This document shows, one piece after another, positions 55,184-63,223 of a DNA stretch of 64,000 nucleotides. Every line of letters begins with the position of its first letter. Within the stretch, counting starts at the first letter, position 1. Both the position numbers and the translations under genes were made by a program. Source of the DNA: Methylomonas sp. (GTDB taxonomy: Bacteria > Pseudomonadota > Gammaproteobacteria > Methylococcales > Methylomonadaceae); NCBI RefSeq assembly GCF_023228165.1, contig NZ_JALOBS010000002.1, forward strand, positions 124,001 through 188,000. Reading direction: 5' to 3'. The notes under the pieces are model-generated. The model did not search any database. It worked only from the letters and a program-made list of their open reading frames with translations, and was not told where the DNA came from.

Positions 55184-55599
55184 CTAAAACCAATCCCGAT
55201 AAACCGGCAACAATCCTTCCTGCCCGAGATAATTCCGCGCACTCGAATAACGCCAATGCTTCGGCAAATCAACAAAACCACGTTTGACCGGATTGAGGTG
55301 GATGTAATCTAATTTCTGTCGCAAGACTTTGGGATTCTCGATCAACTGTGGATGGCTACCTTCCTCCCATAACTGATAATCCCGGTCGGTTTTATGCGCC
55401 TTGCGGAACTGAGCGCGACGGGGTATGTTACCCCGTCGAAATGTTTGGCGGTGGTTGGCGAAGCGATAGAAGGTATAAATAAAGAAAACGTTATGGACGG
55501 GGTGAATACCCCGTCCAGCCTAGGTATCCAGTTGAGTATGGTGCAGGTTAAGAAATGTGGGTGTTGGGATTGAAGTGTGCGGTAACGACTGCGACCCAT
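55184..55599 (-). pseudogene. REP-associated tyrosine transposase (RAYT), internally deleted
   Basis: The N-terminus is intact (MGRSRYRTLQSQHPHF, then LTCTILNWIP, from 55599). The centre, including most of the catalytic domain, is missing. In its place is a ~100-bp piece with two hairpins (55416-55516). The C-terminus resumes in another frame from about 55410: KAHKTDRDYQLWEEGSHPQL, YIHLNPVKRG, HWRYSSARNYLGQEG, ending VYRDWF at a TAG at 55184-55186. An intact RAYT is about 200-230 residues, so this copy is inactive. Confidence 0.85.
55416..55516. repeat. Pair of GACGGGGT hairpins inside the RAYT remnant
   Basis: Two related palindromes border a 56-bp spacer: 55416-55438 (CGACGGGGTA / TACCCCGTCG, 10-bp stem, 3-nt loop) and 55495-55516 (GGACGGGGT / ACCCCGTCC, 9-bp stem, 4-nt loop). 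They differ in sequence from the outer REP hairpins, so they represent a second repeat family or a small inserted unit. Confidence 0.85.
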
Positions 55600-55636
55600 T
55601 TGCTTGTCCTCGTTTGATAGTTTAGCCGCTTGTTAC

Positions 55637-55683
55637 CCGCTAGCGCGGATAGTCTGCATTCCCACGCGGCGCATGGGAACGAG
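55637..55683. repeat. Right inverted repeat with REP hairpin
   Basis: Reverse complement of the left repeat with two transitions. Its hairpin stem keeps pairing through G-T wobbles. It lies 128 bp after the gene that ends at 55728 is approached from the left, on the side of the RAYT start. Confidence 0.86.
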
Positions 55684-55727
55684 AAAAGCTTATTGCTCTT
55701 TCCCTGACAGACAGCGCTGAGAAATAG

Positions 55728-56219
55728 TTAATATCCGTCGAACGGACCGCTAAACGCAACAGTGCTTACCTGAAAACCTTTATGAGTAGAATCAGTGACA
55801 CCATTTTTGCAGGCTTTACACTCCCAATATCCCTCTCCATTGCCTTGCAGTCGGATTAACTCTCGGTTTTTGTCGTAGCAGTGCTGACAGAACGGGCCGT
55901 CTTTCTCGATACCATCTACTCGCCAGTAATATGGGCTTTCCCACTGAAGTTGGGCTTTGATTTTGAGCTTTTCTTGAAGCTCTCGTATTTCCGCATCCTT
56001 ACTAAGCAAAACTTGCTGAATTTCTGTTACTTCTATTTTCGCGTCGGCAAGGGTGGATATAAGCTCAGCTAAGCGCATCTTTGATTCAGCTTTTTCGAGG
56101 GATGCATCAGTTTCCCTCAACATTTTTGTAATTTCAAAAGCGGTTTTGATGCTTCCTAAAAGAGCGGGAACTTGAGTCATATCCATTCGAAGTCTCTGTA
56201 AGATAATTGATTGACGCAT
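55728..56219 (-). CDS. Hypothetical protein with coiled coil and zinc ribbon
   Basis: Not recognised as a named gene. The 163-residue protein has a coiled-coil region (about residues 30-95, rich in Glu, Lys and Leu) and a C-terminal zinc-ribbon-like pair of motifs: FCQHCYDKN and WECKACKNG. The ATG at 56219 has a GGTGG site and lies 1 nt after the stop of the upstream small gene, which supports coupled translation. No membrane segment. Confidence 0.7.
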   Translation of the reverse strand: MRQSIILQRLRMDMTQVPALLGSIKTAFEITKMLRETDASLEKAESKMRLAELISTLADAKIEVTEIQQVLLSKDAEIRELQEKLKIKAQLQWESPYYWRVDGIEKDGPFCQHCYDKNRELIRLQGNGEGYWECKACKNGVTDSTHKGFQVSTVAFSGPFDGY

Positions 56220-56220
56220 A

Positions 56221-56436
56221 TCATCGCCCACCTTGCCTATCTAAGCAATACCCAACTTCCCATGACAAAACATCACGATCATCCATATTTTTTTGCTGCC
56301 CGGCAATCACCAACCGCCCGAAAAAGTCATGAAGAACAAACCTCTTGCCCGCAGTATTTTCCAATCCAGACATGAGCCTGAGATAATTCGGTTCAGAGTA
56401 AATTAATTCCCTACGCCATACCCACCTATCCCACAT
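56221..56436 (-). CDS. Small hypothetical protein
   Basis: A 71-residue open frame from the ATG at 56436, aromatic and basic at its start (MWDRWVWRREL). No family is recognised. Its TGA is 1 nt before the ATG of the coiled-coil/zinc-ribbon gene, the best support for it being real. Its 5' end lies beside the yefM operator on the opposite strand, so the two transcription units diverge. Confidence 0.45.
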   Translation of the reverse strand: MWDRWVWRRELIYSEPNYLRLMSGLENTAGKRFVLHDFFGRLVIAGQQKNMDDRDVLSWEVGYCLDRQGGR

Positions 56437-56438
56437 CT

Positions 56439-56484
56439 TGTACACATGTCACAAGGCATCTATACTTGCACAACAAATAGTACA
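56439..56484 (+). promoter_or_regulatory. Probable YefM-YoeB operator
   Basis: A TGTACA hexamer (56439-56444) and an AGTACA half-match (56479-56484) flank a TGCACA variant (56467-56472), all just upstream of yefM. In E. coli the YefM antitoxin binds palindromes with a TGTACA core, so this is a likely autoregulatory site. Confidence 0.6.
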
Positions 56485-56498
56485 AGTAGGATATCAAA

Positions 56499-56753
56499 AT
56501 GCGCATAGTTTCATTTTCAGAGGCCAGAAATAGCTTGAAATCCGTGCTGGATCAAGTAGTCAACGATGCCGACTGCACGGTGATTACCCGCCGTGACAGC
56601 GAGGATGCGGTAGTCATGTCGCTGGATTACTACAACAGCCTGATGGAAACCGTGTACTTGTTGAAGTCTCCGGCCAATGCGGAACGACTGATGAAGTCCA
56701 TCGAGCAATACAAGGAGGGACAAGCTCGACAAAGAGACTTGTTGGATGAGTAG
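56499..56753 (+). CDS. yefM: Antitoxin YefM
   Basis: Phd/YefM-family antitoxin that binds its own promoter and neutralises YoeB. The N-terminal DNA-binding part reads MRIVSFSEARNSLKSVLDQV, then TVITRRDSEDAVVMSLDYYNSL. The acidic, flexible C-terminus ends DLLDE. 84 residues. It overlaps yoeB by 8 bp. Confidence 0.94.
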   Translation: MRIVSFSEARNSLKSVLDQVVNDADCTVITRRDSEDAVVMSLDYYNSLMETVYLLKSPANAERLMKSIEQYKEGQARQRDLLDE

Positions 56754-57009
56754 AATTCTGGCCTGGACGGAGATTGCCTGGTCCGATTATCTGTATTGGC
56801 AAGGCCAGGATAAAAAGACTTTGAAACGAATCAACAAACTCATCCTGGAAGTACTGCGCACGCCGTTTGAGGGTATCGGCAAGCCCGAGCCGTTGAAGGA
56901 AAATTTATCCGGCTTTTGGTCGAGAAGGATAGATGATACCCATAGACTGGTTTATGCCGTCACGGACACCCATGTCACCATCATAGCCTGCAGATATCAC
57001 TATGGCTGA
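56746..57009 (+). CDS. yoeB: Toxin YoeB (mRNA interferase)
   Basis: RelE-fold ribosome-dependent endoribonuclease. The family pattern is complete: AWTEIAWSDYLYWQGQDKKTLKRIN, PFEGIGKPEPLKENLSGFWSRRID, HRLVY and C-terminal ACRYHYG with the catalytic His and Tyr. 87 residues. Its ATG lies inside yefM. Confidence 0.95.
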   Translation: MSRILAWTEIAWSDYLYWQGQDKKTLKRINKLILEVLRTPFEGIGKPEPLKENLSGFWSRRIDDTHRLVYAVTDTHVTIIACRYHYG

Positions 57010-57047
57010 GAAAAGCTAGGCGTTTCTTATCCAAGCATTAGCCCAAC

Positions 57048-57440
57048 CTACCACAGCGTATCGATCAATCCGCAGCTTAAAAGATTGGCATCGGCGGTAA
57101 TTAATTGGGCGTTTTTAATAATCGACGTAGCCGCAATAATACGATCCGCAGGGTCATTATTAATTTCGGTGCCTATGTTTACCGATAGGTCGGCAATTTC
57201 CGGTGAGATGGAAACCACTTCAATATTACGGGATTGTAGGAATAAGTTAATAAAATTGGCCGGCGTAGTAGCAACCTCAATCCGGCCCTTTTTAATTAAC
57301 ATGGAAATTTCCCATATGGAAATGTCGCAAATGATCAATGCATTATGTGCATCTGCGTTGTTAATGGCTGTTAAGGCTTTCGGAGTCATCGGCTGATCCA
57401 ATGCATCCCATATAATGGCGCAGGTATCCATTAGAATCAT
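57048..57440 (-). CDS. PIN-domain toxin (VapC type)
   Basis: Ribonuclease toxin of the PIN family. Acidic residues for metal binding are visible: MDTCAIIWD, SIWEISML and DPADRIIAATS. 131 residues. Its ATG overlaps the antitoxin stop as ATGA at 57437-57440, which decides the start. Confidence 0.9.
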   Translation of the reverse strand: MILMDTCAIIWDALDQPMTPKALTAINNADAHNALIICDISIWEISMLIKKGRIEVATTPANFINLFLQSRNIEVVSISPEIADLSVNIGTEINNDPADRIIAATSIIKNAQLITADANLLSCGLIDTLW

Positions 57441-57667
57441 GAAAGTGCATCCCACTCACAATCGACCGGGCCGACAACATCATGAATTTTGGCGCCGGCG
57501 GCAAGTTCCTTTAATTGCTTTTTGGCATGTTCTCTCTGTTGTACCGGCGGGTTAATGGTTGCCAATAGCTTGCCGTTGGTCGTCACGGATATTTGCTCGC
57601 CGGCGTTTGCCTTTTCCAGGTATTTCAACACGTTGGCTCTAAATTCGCTGATATTAATGATTTGCAT
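57437..57667 (-). CDS. Phd/YefM-type antitoxin
   Basis: Antitoxin paired with the PIN toxin. The start MQIINISEFRANVLKYLEKA and the middle ISVTTNGKLLATI match the Phd/YefM fold. The ATG at 57667 gives 76 residues. Two TTGTACAA palindromes lie directly upstream. Confidence 0.9.
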   Translation of the reverse strand: MQIINISEFRANVLKYLEKANAGEQISVTTNGKLLATINPPVQQREHAKKQLKELAAGAKIHDVVGPVDCEWDALS

Positions 57668-57686
57668 AACGCCTCTCAATCGAGAT

Positions 57687-57707
57687 TTGTACAATAATTT
57701 TGTACAA
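57687..57707 (-). promoter_or_regulatory. Twin TTGTACAA operator of the Phd-VapC locus
   Basis: Two perfect 8-bp palindromes TTGTACAA at 57687-57694 and 57700-57707, centres 13 bp apart, just upstream of the antitoxin ATG. The core is the same TGTACA found at yefM. Confidence 0.72.
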
Positions 57708-57746
57708 GCATATAAGAAAACACATCCCTATACAATCAGCCCTTAG

Positions 57747-57772
57747 GTACGATTAGCAAAGCGTAATCGTAC
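57747..57772. repeat. Palindromic repeat, REP-like
   Basis: A perfect 9-bp inverted repeat (GTACGATTA / TAATCGTAC) with an 8-nt loop GCAAAGCG in the gap between the TA locus and the Hsp70-like gene. It looks like a dispersed palindrome family; copy number cannot be judged here. Confidence 0.55.
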
Positions 57773-57808
57773 GACTGCAGCCTCTGTCCACTAACCAACG
57801 CCCAACCA

Positions 57809-60547
57809 TCAAATCAACCGCAAACCCGGCGGCAAGGCTTCGCCGAATACTTGTTTTTCCTGTTGCTCGTCCAGTTGTTGGTATTCTGTAACCATCTCCA
57901 GCCAAATGGCCGGGGCTTTGGCTTGTTTAAGTTTGTCCCGCACTTGTTCGCGCAAGTCGTCGTCGATATCTCGCGTTCTATCGTCGCAACGGCGCGCCAG
58001 CAAGGTGACGGCAAAGGCCACTTGTGACTGTTTTTTCCAGTCCATCTGCAAAATCTGTTGCAACCAGTGCGCTACCGTAGACACTGCAATGACGTCATGT
58101 TGATGACCATGAAACAATATCCTGGCGCCCACGCGGCCCAGCGCCCACCAGCTCTGTTCAGGCTCTCCGGCTTTTTGCAGGCGTTTTAGCAACCATTCGC
58201 CTAATTGGGCTTTATCGACTGCAGACAAGCGCTCCAGGGCGGCAGCCAGCCTCACCATGTCTTCGTAACCACGCGTGGCTACTTGTTTGGCCACACCAGA
58301 CTGTCTAGCCGCAGTTGGGTCGATGAATTTGGCAATGTCCTTAAAAATACGCTGCTGAGCCTCGGCATTCAAACCACCTGCTACGCGGCGCCATAAGGTC
58401 CACCATTCCGCCCAGTTCTGTTTTTCATTCACAAACTGTAAACCCTCCGGATAGTGCTTCCACAGTTGCTCGACCCGCCAATCATCCAGCGGATAACCAA
58501 AGCCGGGCCGCAGACAAAACCCCGCCAAACTCAGCCACAAACGCTCATGCTGCTCACTGCGGCGGCGGTATTTACTGCCCTCCAATAATGCGGCAAATAG
58601 CGCCCGCAGCACAGCTGTCTGCCAGTCACCGCGCGGCGCAACCAGGATTTTCTCCAGATCTGCCCGTAAGGTTTTGACCGCCTGCGGATCGACCTGCTTG
58701 GATTTTGGACCGAATACTGTTTGAATCTTCTCCAGAGCTTGTGGCAACTGGCTCGGCAAGTCGGCGCTAAGCGTTGTTTGGGCTTTTTTGCGAATCTGAA
58801 ATTCCACATCCCAGCGCTGCGACACATCATCGACCGCAACGCACTGCAGTTGCAGGGTGCCAACTTCGGTATAGGTGGCCATTAATTGCACCACTATTTC
58901 GGCTTTTTGTTCGCCTTCGAATGCCACAGCCAATGGCGGCAAGCCGTTAAAGCGCTCTTCATCGATCTCGACAATCGTACCGGGCTGATAATCGCCATCG
59001 CCGCTACTGGTCAACAAATGAAACCGTACTGGTTGCCCTACCCGCAAAGCAAATTGACGATCGCTCAATAAAATTTCATGACCTTCTTCGCTACCCTTGG
59101 GCAAAATGCATATCCCTTGAATCTCGCCTGATTTACCGCTGTCGACTTGCAAAAAGTAACTGCGTGCCGCACCGCCGGCGATTTTAAGTTTTTTCTCCTG
59201 CCTGGCCATGGCATAACTGACCGCGCCATAGGCTACTGCCAGCTCCGGATGATGATTATCCAGCAATACAGGGCTGCGACCGTCGCGCCACTGACTCAAC
59301 AACTCGATTATCCGCTGGACCAGTGCAGGACTGCGGAACACGCCGCCATTCAATAACAAGGCATCCGGAGTAATAGCGTCCTCGCCTAACGCTGTCTTGG
59401 CACTCTGGGCATGCAGATGCAAAAAGGCGGCGATATGTTTACTAATGGCCGGTTCTGCAGCATAAGGCAGACCAAACTCCACCACCCCGCTGCGTTTTTT
59501 GTCAGGCAAATCGGTTAATCCCGATAACGGTAAAAAGCCATCCAGGGCAATTTGTCTGACTTCTTCCCGCGTCAAAGCCGTACTTTTACTGCCGCCGATC
59601 AATTTGGAGCCGCCGCCGAGCAAAGTCACCGGCATCTGTTCCGGGGCATCGGCGGCCAGCAAACGCTCTTTGGCGTTGCGGCACTGTTCCAGCAGTTGCG
59701 ACAAATCCGCCGTAGACAGTTTCTTATCGCCCACCCGCAAGCGACTTTCCGCCAGATGCGCCAAGGCCAGATCGATATTATCGCCACCCAGCATCAAATG
59801 ATCACCTACCGCGATCCGGGTCAGTTGCGGTTCGCCCTGACCGTATTCAACTTTAATCAAGGTCAAATCCGTGGTGCCTCCGCCGACATCGCACACCAGC
59901 AACAAACGGCTGCCGCTCAGACTCGGCGCAATACTGCCGGCATGCCGACGCAACCAGTCGTAACACACCGCCTGCGGTTCTTCCAACAATCTGATACCGG
60001 TCAAGCCGGCCATTTTGGCCGCTTCCACGGTTAGCGAGCGGGCCGATTCGTCGAACGAAGCCGGCACGGTAACCACCACTTGCTGCTGATTCAGCGGCGC
60101 ATCCGGAAAACGTTGTTCCCAAACCGTGCGCAGATGTCTTAAATAACTGGCGCTAGCCTCCAATGGCGAGACCTTGAACACCGACTCGTCGCTACCCCAC
60201 GGCAAAATGGCTGCGGCATGATCGACCGCGGTATGCGACAACCAACTTTTGGCGCTAGTGACCAATCGGCCTTGCGATTTGGCGCCCAACACCCGCGCAG
60301 CTTCGCCCAACACCGCGCCGTCTTCCGGGGTTAAAAAGCCAGTATCGTTACCCAATTCCCCGGCAGCGGGATGATAGCGCACCGAAGGCAGCAAGGGCTG
60401 GGCCGCCACCTCGCCCGGCGTCACAAGTTGCGGTATTTCAAATAAGTGAATCTTTTTTTCGGGGTCGTTGACGCTGCAATAAGCCGCGACTGTGTGCGTG
60501 GTACCGAGATCTATGCCGACTAAGTATTGGGGGGTTTGTTTGTTCAC
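57809..60547 (-). CDS. Large Hsp70-family protein with extra C-terminal domain
   Basis: Hsp70-type ATPase domain at residues about 8-450: GIDLGTTHTVAAY (phosphate 1), CDVGGGTTDLTLI (phosphate 2) and LLNGGVFRSP. A short substrate-binding-like beta region follows, then a long helical C-terminal domain (about 640-912) not found in DnaK. GTG start. 912 residues against about 640 for DnaK. A specialised chaperone or regulator; its partner is not evident. Confidence 0.88.
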   Translation of the reverse strand: MNKQTPQYLVGIDLGTTHTVAAYCSVNDPEKKIHLFEIPQLVTPGEVAAQPLLPSVRYHPAAGELGNDTGFLTPEDGAVLGEAARVLGAKSQGRLVTSAKSWLSHTAVDHAAAILPWGSDESVFKVSPLEASASYLRHLRTVWEQRFPDAPLNQQQVVVTVPASFDESARSLTVEAAKMAGLTGIRLLEEPQAVCYDWLRRHAGSIAPSLSGSRLLLVCDVGGGTTDLTLIKVEYGQGEPQLTRIAVGDHLMLGGDNIDLALAHLAESRLRVGDKKLSTADLSQLLEQCRNAKERLLAADAPEQMPVTLLGGGSKLIGGSKSTALTREEVRQIALDGFLPLSGLTDLPDKKRSGVVEFGLPYAAEPAISKHIAAFLHLHAQSAKTALGEDAITPDALLLNGGVFRSPALVQRIIELLSQWRDGRSPVLLDNHHPELAVAYGAVSYAMARQEKKLKIAGGAARSYFLQVDSGKSGEIQGICILPKGSEEGHEILLSDRQFALRVGQPVRFHLLTSSGDGDYQPGTIVEIDEERFNGLPPLAVAFEGEQKAEIVVQLMATYTEVGTLQLQCVAVDDVSQRWDVEFQIRKKAQTTLSADLPSQLPQALEKIQTVFGPKSKQVDPQAVKTLRADLEKILVAPRGDWQTAVLRALFAALLEGSKYRRRSEQHERLWLSLAGFCLRPGFGYPLDDWRVEQLWKHYPEGLQFVNEKQNWAEWWTLWRRVAGGLNAEAQQRIFKDIAKFIDPTAARQSGVAKQVATRGYEDMVRLAAALERLSAVDKAQLGEWLLKRLQKAGEPEQSWWALGRVGARILFHGHQHDVIAVSTVAHWLQQILQMDWKKQSQVAFAVTLLARRCDDRTRDIDDDLREQVRDKLKQAKAPAIWLEMVTEYQQLDEQQEKQVFGEALPPGLRLI

Positions 60548-60649
60548 AAGTGGTTTTAGGAAGAATATTCAACGCTACAATTTTTATTAATGGAACATTG
60601 AACACCTTATAAGCTAGCTATTGCAAGAATCGAAAGAGGTTTACCGCTA

Positions 60650-61795
60650 TTACGACACCAAACCAATCTCCTCATCCTCCAAATAACAGCCTGGATCCTC
60701 GGCCCAAAAATCGCCGCTGGTTTGCTGGGCCCGCACCCGGGTGTTGCCGTTACAGATAGCTTGATAACCGCAACTTCCGCAGCGGCCTTTCAGTGGCCTG
60801 GGGCTGGCTTTCAAGCCCGCCATTAAAGGATCGGACACATCCAGCCATATCTCGGAAAACGGCCGTTGCCGCACGTTGCCCAAGCCGTAATGCCACCAGA
60901 AGGTATCGGGATGCACGTTGCCGAGATTGTCGATGTTGGCGACGTTGACGCCGGAGGCATTACCGCCCCATTGCCGCAGTTTGGCCTGCATATGCTCGGC
61001 TTGCTCCGGAAAGCGGCGTTTCACCCAATGCAGAAAATACACCGCATCGGCATCGTTATTGCCGGTCACCACCTCCCTATGCAAGCCTTGCCGCTCCCAG
61101 GCCAAGGCTTTTTCAAACAGCTTGTCCATCACTTGCCGGGTCAGTTGAAACGCGGCATCGTCCTTGCGGTTTTTGTTGCCTCGGCCGCCATAATTCAGGT
61201 GCGACAGATAGAATTTATCGATCTGCTCGTCGTCCATCAATTGCAGCAGGGCATCAAAATCATGCGCATTATCATGTGTTAAGGTATAGCGCACACCAGC
61301 CTTGATACCGTAATCACGGCACAGGCGAATACCCGCCAAAGAGGCCTCGAAGGAACCCTGTTTTTGCCTGAATTTGTCGTGGGCTTCCTGCATGCCATCC
61401 AGACTGACGCCAATGTATTGATAGTTAATCGCCGCAATTTGTTCGATGTTGCTTTGATTGATCAGGGTGCCGTTGCTGGACAAGGCCACATAAAAGCCCA
61501 TGTCGCGGGCGCGTTGCGAGATAGGGAAAATATCCGGGTGCAGCAAAGGCTCGCCGCCGGACAGGATCAATACCGGCACCTTAAAAGCTTTCAGATCGTC
61601 CATCACCGTGAAAATTTCCGGCGTACTTAGCTCGCCCGGAAAGTTAATATCGGCCGAGGTGGTATAACAATGTTTGCAGGTCAAGTTGCAGCGGCGGATC
61701 AAATTCCAGATCACTACCGGCCCGGACGGTTTGCGTGGCGCGGTCAAGGGGGTCGGATGCAGTAGTTCGCGCATATATTGACTGAGTCTGAACAT
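60650..61795 (-). CDS. nirJ: Heme d1 biosynthesis radical SAM protein NirJ
   Basis: Removes the propionate side chains to create the oxo groups of heme d1. The radical SAM CxxxCxxC motif is at Cys36, Cys40 and Cys43 (RRCNLTCKHCYTT), and a second Cys set is near the C-terminus (GRCGSCGYQAICNG and DPGCYLE). 381 residues. It lies 3 bp after nirH. Confidence 0.93.
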   Translation of the reverse strand: MFRLSQYMRELLHPTPLTAPRKPSGPVVIWNLIRRCNLTCKHCYTTSADINFPGELSTPEIFTVMDDLKAFKVPVLILSGGEPLLHPDIFPISQRARDMGFYVALSSNGTLINQSNIEQIAAINYQYIGVSLDGMQEAHDKFRQKQGSFEASLAGIRLCRDYGIKAGVRYTLTHDNAHDFDALLQLMDDEQIDKFYLSHLNYGGRGNKNRKDDAAFQLTRQVMDKLFEKALAWERQGLHREVVTGNNDADAVYFLHWVKRRFPEQAEHMQAKLRQWGGNASGVNVANIDNLGNVHPDTFWWHYGLGNVRQRPFSEIWLDVSDPLMAGLKASPRPLKGRCGSCGYQAICNGNTRVRAQQTSGDFWAEDPGCYLEDEEIGLVS

Positions 61796-61798
61796 AAG

Positions 61799-62278
61799 TT
61801 AGCCTGCTATCCTTAATCCGGTTTTTTTGAGAATTTTACTGCTGTACAGCACGGCTTGCCGGCGGACGTCGTCACCCAGCAGCTCGGCGATGACGGCAAT
61901 TTGCCGTTCGGCATCTTGCTCGGTTTTGGCGTGAACCATGGCAAACAGGTTATACGGCCAATCCGGCAAATGCCGCGGCCTTTGATAACAGTGGCTGACG
62001 AACGGCAGCTCGGCCACCCGCTGGCCGAGACGGTGCACATGCTCCTCCTCGACATCCCAGACAGTCATACCGTTGTAGTGATAACCGAGCTTGTAATGAT
62101 TGGGCACGGCGGCAATCCGACGGATCACGCCATCCTGATGCATCTTGCTCATACGCTGCATGACATCGTCGGCTGTCAACCCCAATTGTGCCGCAATGGC
62201 TTGGTACGGCTCGGCAACCAACGGCAATCCGGCCTGGGTGGCGTGGATGATTTGTCTATCGATGTCGTCAAGTTGCAT
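61799..62278 (-). CDS. nirH: Siroheme decarboxylase subunit NirH
   Basis: Lrp/AsnC-like protein of the heme d1 pathway that helps convert siroheme to 12,18-didecarboxysiroheme. The N-terminal winged helix (IDRQIIHATQAGLPL) and the CYQRPRHLPDWPYN region match the NirL/NirH type. 159 residues. Its ATG overlaps the nirG stop as TGATG. Confidence 0.9.
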   Translation of the reverse strand: MQLDDIDRQIIHATQAGLPLVAEPYQAIAAQLGLTADDVMQRMSKMHQDGVIRRIAAVPNHYKLGYHYNGMTVWDVEEEHVHRLGQRVAELPFVSHCYQRPRHLPDWPYNLFAMVHAKTEQDAERQIAVIAELLGDDVRRQAVLYSSKILKKTGLRIAG

Positions 62279-62721
62279 CAGGCTTCCAATTGCAAACCTA
62301 CGTAGTATTCGCGGATTTTCGGCATGTTGTAGACCATCAGCCCGGTGTGGCGTTCAATTAATTCGATCACGCTTTCCACCTGCTCGGGCCTTTCGGTCGC
62401 CAACACAAACCACATATTTAACGTATGGTTCCTGGCATAGTTATGGGCCACTTCGGGGAAGCTGTTGACAATCTCGCTGACTTCATCAAAGCGTTCTTCC
62501 GGTACTTTCAAAGCCGCCAGGGTTAATGCGCCGCCCATCTGTTCGGCGTGATACATCGGCCCGAAGCGCGACAACACCCCGTCGTCCAGCAGAGTTTGCA
62601 GCCTGCTCAAAAGCGCGTCTTCCGTGATGCCGATTTGCCCGGCAACTTGCCGATACGGCGATTCGCAGATCGGAAAACCCTTTTGCAACAGATTGATGAT
62701 CAGCTTGTCGATATCATCCAT
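62278..62721 (-). CDS. nirG: Siroheme decarboxylase subunit NirG
   Basis: Second Lrp/AsnC-like subunit type, shared with NirD: MDDIDKLIINLLQKGFPICE and AHNYARNHTLNMWFVL. The ATG at 62721 is taken because family alignment starts there and it overlaps nirL by 8 bp. 147 residues. The upstream extension of the frame is not used. Confidence 0.9.
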   Translation of the reverse strand: MDDIDKLIINLLQKGFPICESPYRQVAGQIGITEDALLSRLQTLLDDGVLSRFGPMYHAEQMGGALTLAALKVPEERFDEVSEIVNSFPEVAHNYARNHTLNMWFVLATERPEQVESVIELIERHTGLMVYNMPKIREYYVGLQLEA

Positions 62722-63223
62722 GGCTGGCTTCCAACCGCGGCTGGCAGGCTTGCCGATAAAGAGCGCCGCGCTGTTTGAAACAGCGGCGACTGAACAGCAC
62801 TTCAAAGGTGATGCCGGACAAACCGCAGCTTTGCTGTAATGCCGCCCATTGCTGCATCACCAGCTCGCGGCTTTTGCCGTGTATCATGCAATACAGGTTG
62901 TACGGCCAGGTTTCGCCCTGCCGCGGCCGTTGATAACACAAATTAACGAAGCTGAGCTGGCTGATTTGCCGACCCAGCTCCGCTACCCGGTCATCGGGAA
63001 TGTCCATCACAATCATGGCATTGGCCCGGTAACCCAGCTGCCTGTGCTTGACCACTACGCCCCAGCGCTTGATCAGGCCCCGAGCCTTCAAGCTCAGCAA
63101 CCTGTCTATCACGTCCTGCTCGCTAAGCGCCAATTGCGCGGCAATGGCCGCATACGGCCGGGCCGCGATCGGCAAACCGGCCTGCACGGCGGCAATCAGC
63201 TGAAAGTCGATGGCGTCAATCAT
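62714..63223 (-). CDS. nirL: Siroheme decarboxylase subunit NirL
   Basis: NirH-like subunit: IDAIDFQLIAAVQAGLPIAA, NLCYQRPRQGETWPYN. 169 residues. It overlaps nirD by 8 bp upstream and nirG by 8 bp downstream, so the four subunits are made as a coupled set. Naming within D/L/G/H follows the Pseudomonas gene order. Confidence 0.88.
   Translation of the reverse strand: MIDAIDFQLIAAVQAGLPIAARPYAAIAAQLALSEQDVIDRLLSLKARGLIKRWGVVVKHRQLGYRANAMIVMDIPDDRVAELGRQISQLSFVNLCYQRPRQGETWPYNLYCMIHGKSRELVMQQWAALQQSCGLSGITFEVLFSRRCFKQRGALYRQACQPRLEASHG

Larger units (their letters stand above)
55133..55683. mobile_element. Remnant REP/RAYT element between 47-bp inverted repeats
   Basis: A 551-bp block bounded by nearly identical inverted repeats (55133-55179 and 55637-55683, 2 mismatches in 47). 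Each repeat contains a REP-like hairpin with a 10-bp stem and 3-nt loop (GTTCCCACGC / GCGTGGGAAC in the left copy). Both mismatches in the right copy keep G-T pairing. Inside is a broken REP-associated tyrosine transposase. No target-site duplication was seen. Confidence 0.8.

Noticed and set aside
55342..55599. Intact 85-residue gene
   Set aside because: Only the first 26-28 residues match RAYT transposases; the rest is read-through into the hairpin unit, so it belongs to a pseudogene.
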